A stretch of 64,000 bases of DNA. Source: Xenophilus sp. E41. Lineage in GTDB: Bacteria > Pseudomonadota > Gammaproteobacteria > Burkholderiales > Burkholderiaceae_C. Position 1 is the stretch's first letter. Every line of letters begins with the position of its first letter. The stretch is from assembly GCF_003671765.1 (NCBI RefSeq), contig NZ_QPIB01000008.1, positions 248,001-312,000 of the forward strand, given 5' to 3'. Position numbers and translations under genes: made by a program. The notes under the pieces are model-generated. The model was given only the letters and a program-made list of their open reading frames with translations. It was not told the DNA's origin and did not search any database. This document shows positions 56,113-64,000 of the stretch, piece by piece.

Positions 56113-57363
56113 ATGAAAAGCACATCACAGGACGTGGGAACGACCGCGACCATGGCCATCGCAGCGCGCGCCGATGGCCTGCATCCCACGCTTCCGCAGG
56201 ACGGTCTCGCCGGCACGCTCGTGGGTCGCGTCTGGCGCCCGGGCGCGCCTGCCGGCCCGGCCGTGGTGGTGCTGCGCCCCGATGGCGTTTTCGACCTGAG
56301 CAGGCGCTTCCCCACCATGAGCACGCTGCTGGAGACCGGGCAGACCGGGCAGGCCGCGCACGCCGTGCATTCGGTCGCCGGCGAGTTCCTCTGCAGCGTC
56401 GATGCGTTGCTGGACAACAGCAGCCAGGCGGACGAGCGCGACCCCGCCCTGCCCTGGCTGCTGGCGCCCTGCGACCTGCAGGTCGTCAAGGCCGCCGGCG
56501 TGACCTTCGCCGCCAGCATGATCGAACGCGTGATCGAGGAACAGGCCGGTGGCGACCCCAGCCGCGCACAGGGGCTGCGCAGCCAGGTCACGGCCTTGAT
56601 CGGTGCCGACCTGTCCGGGATCCGGCCCGGCTCGGCCGAAGCGCAGGCGCTGAAGAAGCTCCTGCAGGACAAGAAGCTGTGGTCGCAGTACCTGGAGGTC
56701 GGCATCGGCCCCGACGCCGAGGTCTTCACCAAGGCGCCGGTGCTGGCGTCTGTGGGGCACGGCCAGGACATCGGCATCCGCGCCGACTCGGCGTGGAACA
56801 ACCCGGAGCCCGAAGTGGTGCTGGCCGTCAACAGCCGCGGCGATGTCGTGGGCGCGGCGCTGGGCAACGACGTCAACCTGCGCGACATCGAAGGCCGCAG
56901 CGCGCTGCTGCTGGGCAAGGCCAAGGACAACAACGCGTCCTGCGCCATCGGCCCCTTCATCCGCCTCTTCGACGGCACCTTCGGCCTGGACCAGGTGCGC
57001 CGCGAGACCGTGCATCTGCACGTGGCCGGCCAGGACGGCTACACGCTGCAGGGCATCAACACCATGGCCAGCATCAGCCGCGACCCGCTCGACCTGGTGG
57101 CACAGACGCTGGCCTGCCACCAGTATCCCGACGGATTCATGCTGTTTCTCGGCACCCTGTTCGCCCCCACCGACGACCGGGACGAGCCCGGCGGCGGCTT
57201 CACCCACAAGCTGGGCGACGTGGTCACCATCCACAGCCACTGGCTCGGAACGCTGAGGAACCGGGTCACCCATTGCGAGACCGCGCCGCCCTGGCGCTTC
57301 GGCCTGCGCGAGTTCATCCGCAACCTGGCCGAGCGCGGGCTGCTCGAGCGCGCGCGCCTGTGA
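56113..57363 (+). CDS. fumarylacetoacetate hydrolase-family protein
   Basis: 416 aa. The C-terminal two thirds is an FAH domain: the metal-site segment NNPEPEVVLAVNSRGDVVGA, ALGNDVNLRDIEGRSALLLG and the C-terminal GDVVTIHSHWLGTLRNRV. It is longer than single-domain FAH hydrolases because of an N-terminal region of about 110 residues. Relatives hydrolyse or decarboxylate 2-oxo-acid intermediates, or act as dioxo-acid dehydratases (2-keto-3-deoxy-sugar-acid type). It diverges from LysR, its likely regulator. The substrate is unknown. Confidence 0.85.
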   Translation: MKSTSQDVGTTATMAIAARADGLHPTLPQDGLAGTLVGRVWRPGAPAGPAVVVLRPDGVFDLSRRFPTMSTLLETGQTGQAAHAVHSVAGEFLCSVDALLDNSSQADERDPALPWLLAPCDLQVVKAAGVTFAASMIERVIEEQAGGDPSRAQGLRSQVTALIGADLSGIRPGSAEAQALKKLLQDKKLWSQYLEVGIGPDAEVFTKAPVLASVGHGQDIGIRADSAWNNPEPEVVLAVNSRGDVVGAALGNDVNLRDIEGRSALLLGKAKDNNASCAIGPFIRLFDGTFGLDQVRRETVHLHVAGQDGYTLQGINTMASISRDPLDLVAQTLACHQYPDGFMLFLGTLFAPTDDRDEPGGGFTHKLGDVVTIHSHWLGTLRNRVTHCETAPPWRFGLREFIRNLAERGLLERARL

Positions 57364-57460
57364 CGGCGAGCGCGCACGCCGACAGACCTGCACCTGCACC
57401 CTCGAAGTCCTGGGCGCATGCCGACCCGGGAGTGATTCCGTCCAACCCAAGGAGACAAGC

Positions 57461-60364
57461 ATGCAACTGACCATCGACTGTCGATCAACGGCAGCGCGCC
57501 AAGACGTCTGCCGCAGCGCGCCGCCACGACCAGCTTCCACGCCTCGGCGTCCACAAACCATGCCTAGCGGGCCCCAGCTCAGGCGCATCCTGGTCGCGCT
57601 GCCCGCCGGACTGGTCATGGCGGGCGCAGCCCTGGCCGCCGAGCGGCCGACGGACCCGGCCCAGTGGCCGGCACTGAAGGACGTCTACAAGAACCACTTC
57701 TTCATCGGCAGCACCAACCTGGCCGCGAGCAACTTCGGGCCCGACGTGGTGCCGGGCGAGAACTCGACCGCCGCCATGACCGTGAAGCACTTCAATGCGG
57801 TCACGCCCAGCAACGCGCTCAAGCCCGACTTCTGGAACGGCGGCAGCAGCAACCCGAACCCGAGCTTCCTCACCAACCTCAGCTCGGGCATCAATGCCGA
57901 CATCAGCGCGGCCAACGCGCGTGGCGTCAAGGTCACCGGCCACGTGCTGGTGTGGCACAACCAGTCGGGGCAGTGGCCCGCCGCCAATGTGCTGACGGCC
58001 AACGGCGGATGGGAGACCCCCTGGGACTACACCACCGCGAAGACGAACCTGGAGTACTACGTCCGGACCGTGGCCGGGCACTTCGACAAGGAACCCTTCA
58101 AGGTCTACGCGTGGGACGTCGTCAACGAGGCCTTCAAGGACAACCCCGACAACCCCGCCGACTGGCGCAATGCCCTGCGGACCGGCTACAGCCCGGAAGA
58201 GCGGCCCTCCCGCTGGGCCCAGGCCTACGCGAAGGGCGGTAAGAGCTGGGACTACATGTACGACGCGTTCTTCTACGCGCGCCAGAACACGACGGCGATC
58301 CTGAACTACAACGACTTCAACGACAACGAGCGCGCCTCGAAGGCCACCGCGATCGCGTCGATGGTCAAGGAATTCAACGAACGCTACGCCGCCGAGTCGG
58401 CCGCGGGCAAGGGCCGGATTCTCCTGGATGACAAGGGCAAGCCGCGGCCACTGGTCGACGTCATCGGCACGCAGGGCCACTGGGACATGCGGCTCAACCT
58501 GGACGCCTTCGAACGGACCATCCGTACCTACCTCGAGACCGGCGTGAACGTCGACCTGACGGAGCTCGACCTGGCGCCGACCCTGGGCCTCGACAAGGGC
58601 CAGCGGATCCAGAACGGCCCCGAGATGGACGCGCTCTTCATGGAGCAGGGCATCCAGTACGCGAAGCTGTTCAGCCTGCTCAAGGAATACGCGGCCGGCC
58701 CGGCCGGCCGCCACCCCGAGTACAAGGGCGGCGTGCACCGCGTCACCTGGTGGGGAATGACGGACCCGGGCTATCACACCAACGGGTATCCGTGGTCCGC
58801 AGTCGGCAAGCCGAAGGAGGCGTACTGGGCGACGACCGACCCGGAGCAGTACCTGATCGATGCGGGCCTGCCGCCCAACGGGGTCACCGCGACCTTCAGC
58901 TATGGCGGTGAGAGCTTCAAGGCCAGGACCTGGGGCGGCAAGAACGCCCAGGCGATGCTCGACATCCACGTGCCGGCCGCGACCAAGAACGTCGTCTTCA
59001 CCGCCGACAACGTGTCGCTGCCCCCGGGCTTTGCCGTCGAGAGCATGAAGTTCAACCCGCCCGACTGTGCCGTGATTCCCGGCAAGCCCTGCCATGTGAC
59101 GGTGACGGCCCGAGGCCCCGCACCGAAGACAAGCTATGCGGAGAACACGGCCACCTTCGTACTGTCCTTCGGCAAGATGACCGTCGGCTGGATGGACGCC
59201 GCGAACGCGCTGGAAACGCCCCTGTCCTATGCCGACGTGCGCTTCAGCGATGGCGTGACGCAGTTCAAGCAGTACCAGACCACCTACGCCAGCGACGGCA
59301 TGGCCAGGGCGACCGGCGTCACCGAGATGAAGGCCGTGCCCAAGCATGGGCGCAGCACGCTCGTCCTGTCGGGCCGCGACCCGATGGACAGCCCGTTCGG
59401 CCTGCGGCTGCAGAAGCAGGCGGCGACCGAGAAGGCGTGGCGACCCGTCACCCGGATCGAACCCGGGCGGACCTACATGGTGGTGTCCGACGGCCTGGGC
59501 TTCGAGGGACAGGCGCAGGCTGTGGCCCTGACCAACAGAAGCAAGCCGGCGACGACGAGCTCGCCGGAATCGCTGTCGCGCACGCCCGTCACGCTGCGTG
59601 GCGGCATCCTCTGGCCGTCGCGCAACGCCAATGCGCCCGAGAGCGAGCCCGCCCTGGCCCAGGACAACCTCAAGTTCATGTTCGAGGACGCGAAGAGCCC
59701 GACGCCGGGACCGTACGCGGGCCAGGAAGGGCACACCATGATCAGCTACATCCACGGCACCAACGTCTACCCGCACGTGGTGTTCAGGGGCAACGGCGCC
59801 ACCGGCACGGTCGTGGGGGGCCAGAACTCACTGATCACGCGACAGACCAATGGCCAGGAAGGTTCGCAGATCGCCGAGCGCGCGCTGGACCAGGCGGTGT
59901 GGTTCAACACGCCCATCGACCCGAAGACCGGCGAGATGAAGATGTTCCTGTACAGCGAGAAGGACGGCGTCAAGCAGCACCATGTCCTGAAGGAAGTGGC
60001 CGACGGCGAGACGCCCAACCGGGATGCCGGGAACGCCATCAGCCAGCGCCAGGGGTCCGTCGGCGGCTTTGTCGCCCGCCAGGCCGAAAGCCCCAAGGAG
60101 GGCACCAGCGTGAAGCTGTATGCCTATGACGTCGAGCCGTATGCGGCCGAGAACGAGCCGAACACGCCGACGGACCCGACGAACCCGACGAACCCGACGA
60201 CCCCCACGACCCCGACCAACCCGACGACGCCGCCCCCGACCGAGCCGGCGATGCCGATCGCCTTCCCGTTCACGCGAAGCGGTGGATCGCTGGGCACGGG
60301 CGACCTGGTGCTGGTGCTGGCCGGCCTCGCGGCGCTCGCCCTCGCCCGCCGCCGCCGGCACTGA
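57461..60364 (+). CDS. secreted GH10 endo-1,4-beta-xylanase with GlyGly-CTERM-like sorting tail
   Basis: 967 aa. The start at 57461 has a strong AAGGAG; ATG 57560 has none. A long signal peptide ends near residue 60 (LVMAGAALAAE). The GH10 barrel (about 70-465) has the acid/base E223 in WDVVNEAF and nucleophile E368 in VDLTELDLAP, plus WWGMTD. About 400 residues follow that I cannot assign. Then come a TP/NP-rich linker (bases 60163-60246) and a tail with SGGSLGTGDL, a hydrophobic helix and RRRRH. The tail matches the GlyGly-CTERM layout processed by rhombosortases. Such proteins leave by the type II secretion system. The convergent neighbour is rhombosortase-like. Confidence 0.88.
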   Translation: MQLTIDCRSTAARQDVCRSAPPRPASTPRRPQTMPSGPQLRRILVALPAGLVMAGAALAAERPTDPAQWPALKDVYKNHFFIGSTNLAASNFGPDVVPGENSTAAMTVKHFNAVTPSNALKPDFWNGGSSNPNPSFLTNLSSGINADISAANARGVKVTGHVLVWHNQSGQWPAANVLTANGGWETPWDYTTAKTNLEYYVRTVAGHFDKEPFKVYAWDVVNEAFKDNPDNPADWRNALRTGYSPEERPSRWAQAYAKGGKSWDYMYDAFFYARQNTTAILNYNDFNDNERASKATAIASMVKEFNERYAAESAAGKGRILLDDKGKPRPLVDVIGTQGHWDMRLNLDAFERTIRTYLETGVNVDLTELDLAPTLGLDKGQRIQNGPEMDALFMEQGIQYAKLFSLLKEYAAGPAGRHPEYKGGVHRVTWWGMTDPGYHTNGYPWSAVGKPKEAYWATTDPEQYLIDAGLPPNGVTATFSYGGESFKARTWGGKNAQAMLDIHVPAATKNVVFTADNVSLPPGFAVESMKFNPPDCAVIPGKPCHVTVTARGPAPKTSYAENTATFVLSFGKMTVGWMDAANALETPLSYADVRFSDGVTQFKQYQTTYASDGMARATGVTEMKAVPKHGRSTLVLSGRDPMDSPFGLRLQKQAATEKAWRPVTRIEPGRTYMVVSDGLGFEGQAQAVALTNRSKPATTSSPESLSRTPVTLRGGILWPSRNANAPESEPALAQDNLKFMFEDAKSPTPGPYAGQEGHTMISYIHGTNVYPHVVFRGNGATGTVVGGQNSLITRQTNGQEGSQIAERALDQAVWFNTPIDPKTGEMKMFLYSEKDGVKQHHVLKEVADGETPNRDAGNAISQRQGSVGGFVARQAESPKEGTSVKLYAYDVEPYAAENEPNTPTDPTNPTNPTTPTTPTNPTTPPPTEPAMPIAFPFTRSGGSLGTGDLVLVLAGLAALALARRRRH

Positions 60365-60373
60365 AGCGAAGAA

Positions 60374-60403
60374 GCCGCCGCCGGGGCAAGACCCGGCGGC
60401 GGC
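60374..60403. terminator. bidirectional hairpin between xylanase and rhombosortase genes
   Basis: A perfect 12-bp stem GCCGCCGCCGGG (60374-60385) / CCCGGCGGCGGC (60392-60403) has a six-base loop. It occupies most of the gap between two convergent stops. The minus-strand side is followed by TTCTTC, the plus side has no T-run. Confidence 0.6.
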
Positions 60404-61018
60404 TCATCCTCGCCGCCATCGCGGCCAGATGCCCTGCCAAAGGCAAAGCACCCCGGCGCACAGCGCGCCGTACAGGTGGGCTTCGACCAGCACCTCGCCA
60501 CCGATCAGCGCACGTTGCGCGTCCGAGGGCGGGTGGACCATCTGCCAGCCGATGCGTGCGACGACCGCAGCCAGGACCACCCAGGCCACGCGATCGCCGC
60601 GCCAGGCACGTGGCGCCAGCACCCAGACGAACAGCCCGTAGAGCACGCCCGAGAGGCCCGCGTAGTTCGTGGCCTGCGGCGATGCCACCAGCAGCGCAAG
60701 CCCCACGCCGAGCGCCAGCACGATGAGCGCGGCAGCCCAGGCGCGCCAGCTGCGGGTGCCTGCGGCGAGCGCGGCGCACAGCGCGAGACCGGCGACGTTC
60801 AGCAGGCAGTGCGCCCAGCCCAGATGCACCACGTGCGCGGTCAGCAGACGCCACGGCTGTCCGCCGAGCACGGCCGCGCGTTCGTAGCGCAGCGCGTCGT
60901 ACACCGTCTCGCCGCCCGCCTGCAGGGCCAGCATCAGCCCGGCGAGCGCGATGGGAACGAGCCAGTTGGCGAAGGCGCGCGGTGAATGCCTGGTCCCGGC
61001 CCGAAGGCCGCGGATCAA
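60404..61018 (-). CDS. rhombosortase-like intramembrane serine protease
   Basis: 204 aa from TTG 61018, which overlaps the VOC gene's stop (TTGA); no ATG fits the N terminus. About six membrane segments. Rhomboid catalytic marks: H70 and N74 in [10 protein letters not shown], Ser123 in the GLSGVLYG motif, His181 in [11 protein letters not shown]. The small size and single rhomboid core fit the rhombosortase (RrtA) subgroup, which cleaves GlyGly-CTERM tails of exported proteins. The convergent xylanase carries just such a tail, so it is the obvious substrate. Confidence 0.85.
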   Translation of the reverse strand: MIRGLRAGTRHSPRAFANWLVPIALAGLMLALQAGGETVYDALRYERAAVLGGQPWRLLTAHVVHLGWAHCLLNVAGLALCAALAAGTRSWRAWAAALIVLALGVGLALLVASPQATNYAGLSGVLYGLFVWVLAPRAWRGDRVAWVVLAAVVARIGWQMVHPPSDAQRALIGGEVLVEAHLYGALCAGVLCLWQGIWPRWRRG

Positions 61019-61503
61019 CGCGACCCCGCCAGGGCCCCGAAGGCCTTCACCACCTCCGGCGGCGCCTGCACCAGCTCGACGAGCACGCCCTCCCCCGCGA
61101 TCGGGAACTCGTCGCTGGCCTTGGGGTGCAGGAAGCAGATGTCGAAGCCTGCCGCACCCTGGCGGATGCCGCCCGGCGCGAAGCGCACCCCTTGTGCGGT
61201 GAGCCATTCCACCGCCTTCGGCAGGTCGTCGATCCACAGCCCGATGTGGTTGAGCGGCGTAGCGTGCACGGCGGGTTTCTTCTCGGGGTCGAGCGGCTGC
61301 ATCAGGTCGACCTCGACCTTGAAGGGCCCCTCGCCGATGGCGCAGATGTCCTCGTCGACGTTCTCGCGTTCGCTGCGGAAGGTGCCGGTCACCGAGAGGC
61401 CCAGCATGTCGACCCACAGCTTCTGCAGGCGCAGCTTGTCGGGGCCGCCGATGGCGATCTGCTGGACGCCCAGGACTTTGAAGGGCCGGTTCGGTACGCT
61501 CAT
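61015..61503 (-). CDS. VOC-family protein, methylmalonyl-CoA epimerase-like
   Basis: 162 aa. A vicinal-oxygen-chelate fold with two repeats: [20 protein letters not shown] near the start, and [18 protein letters not shown] with [33 protein letters not shown] towards the end. The second half resembles methylmalonyl-CoA epimerase. It lies downstream of bioB (ATGA overlap) in an operon with a propionyl-CoA-carboxylase-type subunit, which supports the epimerase step of propionate use. A generic glyoxalase-like function remains possible. Confidence 0.78.
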   Translation of the reverse strand: MSVPNRPFKVLGVQQIAIGGPDKLRLQKLWVDMLGLSVTGTFRSERENVDEDICAIGEGPFKVEVDLMQPLDPEKKPAVHATPLNHIGLWIDDLPKAVEWLTAQGVRFAPGGIRQGAAGFDICFLHPKASDEFPIAGEGVLVELVQAPPEVVKAFGALAGSR

Positions 61504-62522
61504 GGGTGCTCTCCTGCCTGGACCTGGACCGCACGCGTCGCGTAGCCCAGCTTGTGCAGCAGCGCGCGGTCGGCCTCCACGTCGGGGTTGCCGGTGACGA
61601 GCAGCTTGTCGCCGTAGAAGATGGAATTGGCGCCGGCCAGGAAGCACAGCGCCTGCACCGCCTCGCCGAGCTGCTGGCGTCCCGCCGACAGGCGCACGCG
61701 CGCCGTCGGCATGGTGATGCGCGCCACGGCAATGACGCGCACGAAATCCAGCGGATCGATGGGCGGCGCGTCGGCCAGCGGCGTGCCGGGCACGCGCACC
61801 AGGCTGTTGATGGGCACCGACTCCGGGTACGGGTCGAGGTTGGCGATCTGCGCGATCAGGCCCGCGCGGTGCACCGGTGCCTCGCCCATGCCGACGATGC
61901 CGCCGCAGCACACGCTGATGCCCGCGGCACGCACGTGGGCGAGCGTGTCGAGGCGGTCCTGGTAGCTGCGGGTGTCGACGATGTCGCCGTAGTACTCGGG
62001 CGCGGTGTCGAGGTTGTGGTTGTAGTAGTCCAGGCCGGCGGCACGCAAGGCCTGCGCCTGGTGCGCCTCGAGCATGCCCAGCGTGGCGCAGGACTGCAGG
62101 CCCAGCCCCTTCACCGCGCCGATCAGCTCGGCCACCTTCTCGATGTCCCGGTCCTTGGGCGCGCGCCAGGCGGCGCCCATGCAGAAGCGCGTGGCACCGG
62201 CGTCCTTGGCAGCCTGCGCGGCGCGCGTGACCTCCTCCACGCTCATCAGCTTCTGCGCCTGCACGCCGGTGTCGAACTCGGCCGACTGCGGACAGTAGCC
62301 GCAATTCTCCGGGCAGCCGCCGGTCTTGACCGACAGCAGCGTGGCCAGCTCGATATCGCGCGCCGGCCAGTGGGCCCGGTGCACCGTCTGCGCCTGGAAC
62401 AGCAGTTCGTCGAACGGCAGGTCGAGCAGCGCCTGCACCGCCTCGACCGACCAGCGCACAGGCTCGGCCGACGGCGCGGCTCTCCGGTGCAGCGTGACGG
62501 TGGCCAGATCGTTCGCACCCAT
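61500..62522 (-). CDS. bioB: biotin synthase
   Basis: 340 aa. A radical-SAM enzyme that inserts sulfur into dethiobiotin. The SAM-cluster cysteines are C70, C74 and C77 ([13 protein letters not shown]). Further marks are [42 protein letters not shown] and FYGDKLL. ATG 62522 overlaps the stop of the biotin carboxylase gene by one base (TGATG), so biotin synthesis is coupled to its consumer. It is separate from any bioFDA genes in the window. Confidence 0.96.
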   Translation of the reverse strand: MGANDLATVTLHRRAAPSAEPVRWSVEAVQALLDLPFDELLFQAQTVHRAHWPARDIELATLLSVKTGGCPENCGYCPQSAEFDTGVQAQKLMSVEEVTRAAQAAKDAGATRFCMGAAWRAPKDRDIEKVAELIGAVKGLGLQSCATLGMLEAHQAQALRAAGLDYYNHNLDTAPEYYGDIVDTRSYQDRLDTLAHVRAAGISVCCGGIVGMGEAPVHRAGLIAQIANLDPYPESVPINSLVRVPGTPLADAPPIDPLDFVRVIAVARITMPTARVRLSAGRQQLGEAVQALCFLAGANSIFYGDKLLVTGNPDVEADRALLHKLGYATRAVQVQAGEHP

Positions 62523-64000
62523 CACACGAACTCCAGGATCACCTGGTCCACGGCCAGCGATTCGCCCTTGGCGGCCGAGATCTTGCCCACCACGCCATCT
62601 TGCGCCGCGAAGAGCACGTTCTCCATCTTCATCGCCTCGATCACGGCCAGCTTCTCGCCGGCCTGCACCTGCTGGCCTTCCTTGACCGCCACATCGACCA
62701 GCAGGCCGGGCATGGGCGACATGAGGAACTTGCTCAGGTCCGGCGGTGCCTTGTAGGGCATGAGGCCCAGCAGCCGCGCGCCGAGGGGCGAGAGCACCAT
62801 CGCCTCGATCTGCGTGCCGTTGTGCTGCACGCGCAGCGCGAGCGGGTTCTTGCCGGCGCCGCGCTCCACCTGGGCGGTGAAGGGCACACTGCCCTGCCCC
62901 TTGTCCACGCGGCCCTCGAACCGGATGCTGCCGAGCGGCGACATGCTGTCGATTCGATAGCTGTTCGCGCCCACAGTGACGGCGCTGGAGCCTGTTTTCC
63001 CCTGGAAATCGGTGACCGAGACCGGCGTGTGCACATGCTGGCCATTGGCCGCCAGCGTGACGACGACGAATTGCTCGCGCACCTTCACGCCATGCCCCTC
63101 GAGCTGCCCGCTGATGCCCGAGGCCCGCGCGCGGTAGCGGCGATGCACGTACGCCGCCAGCGCGACGAGGAAGTCCGGGTCGCCGTGCGGCACGTCTTCC
63201 GCGCGGAAGCCGTGGCCGTAGTGCTCGGCGATGAAGCCGGTGTTGAAGTCGCCCGAGACGAACTTCGGGTGCGCCAGCAGTGCCGCCTGGAAGGGGATGT
63301 TGCTGTGGATGCCGCGAATGACGAAGCCGTTGAGCGCCTCGCGCATCAGCGCGATGGCGTGCGGCCGGTCGCGCCCGTGCACGATCAGCTTGGCGATCAT
63401 CGAGTCGTAGTACATCGGGATCTCGCCGCCCTCGTAGACGCCGGTGTCCACGCGCACGCCGTAGTCGTCGGCAGCGTTGGGCTGCGAGGCGCTGAGCGAC
63501 TCGACCGGCGGCTGGAACTTCACCAGCCGGCCGGTGGACGGCAGGAAGTTGCGGAACGGGTCCTCGGCGTTGATGCGGCACTCGATGGCCCAGCCGTCGC
63601 GCTTCACGTCGGCCTGCGTGAGCGGCAGCTTCTCGCCCGCCGCCACGCGGATCATCAGCTCGACCAGATCGAGCCCCGTGATGCACTCGGTGACCGGGTG
63701 CTCGACCTGCAGCCGCGTGTTCATCTCCAGGAAGTAGAAGTCCTGGTCCTTGCCGACCACGAACTCCACCGTGCCGGCCGACTGGTACTTCACCGCCTTG
63801 GCCAGCGCCACGGCCTGCTCGCCCATGGCCTTGCGCGTGGCCTCGCTGATGAAGGGCGATGGCGCTTCCTCGATCACCTTCTGGTGGCGGCGCTGGATGG
63901 AGCATTCGCGCTCGTTGAGGTAGATCACGTTGCCGTGCGCGTCGCCCAGCACCTGGATCTCGATGTGGCGCGGCTCCTGCACGAACTTCTCGATGAAGAT
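62522..64000 (-). CDS. pccA: biotin-dependent acyl-CoA carboxylase alpha subunit (biotin carboxylase + BCCP), 5' end outside the window
   Basis: About 493 C-terminal residues are in the window; the family has 660-690, so the ATP-grasp start is missing beyond 64000. Visible: the ATP-grasp part ([20 protein letters not shown] and [30 protein letters not shown]), the biotin carboxylase C-terminal domain, a linker, and the BCCP domain with the biotinyl-Lys motif EAMKMEN near the end ([19 protein letters not shown] before it). With bioB and an epimerase-like gene downstream, propionyl-CoA carboxylase is the best guess; acetyl- or methylcrotonyl-CoA carboxylase cannot be excluded. Confidence 0.9.
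   Translation of the reverse strand: MFIEKFVQEPRHIEIQVLGDAHGNVIYLNERECSIQRRHQKVIEEAPSPFISEATRKAMGEQAVALAKAVKYQSAGTVEFVVGKDQDFYFLEMNTRLQVEHPVTECITGLDLVELMIRVAAGEKLPLTQADVKRDGWAIECRINAEDPFRNFLPSTGRLVKFQPPVESLSASQPNAADDYGVRVDTGVYEGGEIPMYYDSMIAKLIVHGRDRPHAIALMREALNGFVIRGIHSNIPFQAALLAHPKFVSGDFNTGFIAEHYGHGFRAEDVPHGDPDFLVALAAYVHRRYRARASGISGQLEGHGVKVREQFVVVTLAANGQHVHTPVSVTDFQGKTGSSAVTVGANSYRIDSMSPLGSIRFEGRVDKGQGSVPFTAQVERGAGKNPLALRVQHNGTQIEAMVLSPLGARLLGLMPYKAPPDLSKFLMSPMPGLLVDVAVKEGQQVQAGEKLAVIEAMKMENVLFAAQDGVVGKISAAKGESLAVDQVILEFV

Noticed and set aside
60163-60246. Short ACGCCGACG/AACCCGACG-type tandem repeats resembling a CRISPR or VNTR
   Set aside because: They encode the Thr-Pro/Asn-Pro linker of the xylanase in frame; there are no spacers or cas genes.

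Overview
The window is GC-rich and almost fully coding. It looks like the chromosome of a betaproteobacterium of the order Burkholderiales, most likely family Comamonadaceae (Variovorax-like). The evidence is the iscRSUA-hscBA-fdx cluster, an intracellular PHB depolymerase, yqjD/yqjE-type genes, DUF4124 and RsxB-type proteins, and above all a long catabolic island that matches what I recall of the Variovorax 'iad-like' indole-3-acetate (auxin) degradation locus. That assignment comes from gene content and memory, not a database search. No intergenic stretch is longer than about 300 bases, and I see no insertion sequence, prophage, CRISPR array or rRNA.

Region 1 (1-24642) is mostly housekeeping: a FixJ-type regulator, folD, oligopeptidase prlC, a DUF4124-glutaredoxin protein, divergent rpiA/pyrD, a YqjE/YqjD stress-protein pair, an L-2-hydroxyglutarate-oxidase-like flavoprotein, tRNA-Val(CAC), dnaQ, the isc Fe-S operon on the minus strand, uvrB, an aromatic aminotransferase, a DUF925 nucleotidyltransferase whose start is unusual, a YitT protein, phaZ, an RsxB-like ferredoxin, and an EamA exporter divergent from an Lrp/AsnC regulator.

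Region 2 (24658-51084) is a catabolic island of about 26 kb. All genes but the last are on the minus strand, many with 1-4 base start/stop overlaps. Read from the right: MarR regulator (plus strand, divergent), two-subunit indolepyruvate-ferredoxin-oxidoreductase-type enzyme, Rieske oxygenase reductase, Rieske alpha and beta subunits (iadD/iadE-like), acyl-CoA ligase, thiolase-like protein without the catalytic Cys and His, DUF35-SDR fusion with a degenerate SDR half, isatin-hydrolase-like cyclase, SDR, two substrate-binding proteins, a second Rieske alpha/beta pair, a third substrate-binding protein, LivH, LivM-LivG fusion, LivF, a second acyl-CoA ligase, two SDRs, a second MarR and a thioesterase. 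A consistent route is: import; ring oxidation of indole-3-acetate towards dioxindole-3-acetate; CoA activation; retro-aldol cleavage to isatin plus acetyl-CoA; hydrolysis to isatinate; oxidative decarboxylation to an anthranilate-level product. Two near-identical 12-base palindromes, TTTAG-NN-CTAAA, lie before the first gene (inside its promoter spacer) and before the transport segment. They are good candidates for the MarR operator.

Region 3 (51081-57363) holds a second catabolic cluster: a zinc-less MDR-type alcohol dehydrogenase, an alpha/beta hydrolase with His at the nucleophile position, a 3-hydroxyacyl-CoA dehydrogenase, an opine-dehydrogenase-like protein, and a LysR regulator divergent from a fumarylacetoacetate-hydrolase-family enzyme. 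Region 4 (57461-61018) pairs a large secreted GH10 xylanase bearing a GlyGly-CTERM-like tail with a convergent rhombosortase-like protease. Region 5 (61015-64000) is a propionyl-CoA-type operon: biotin carboxylase/BCCP subunit (cut by the window edge), bioB and a methylmalonyl-CoA-epimerase-like VOC protein.
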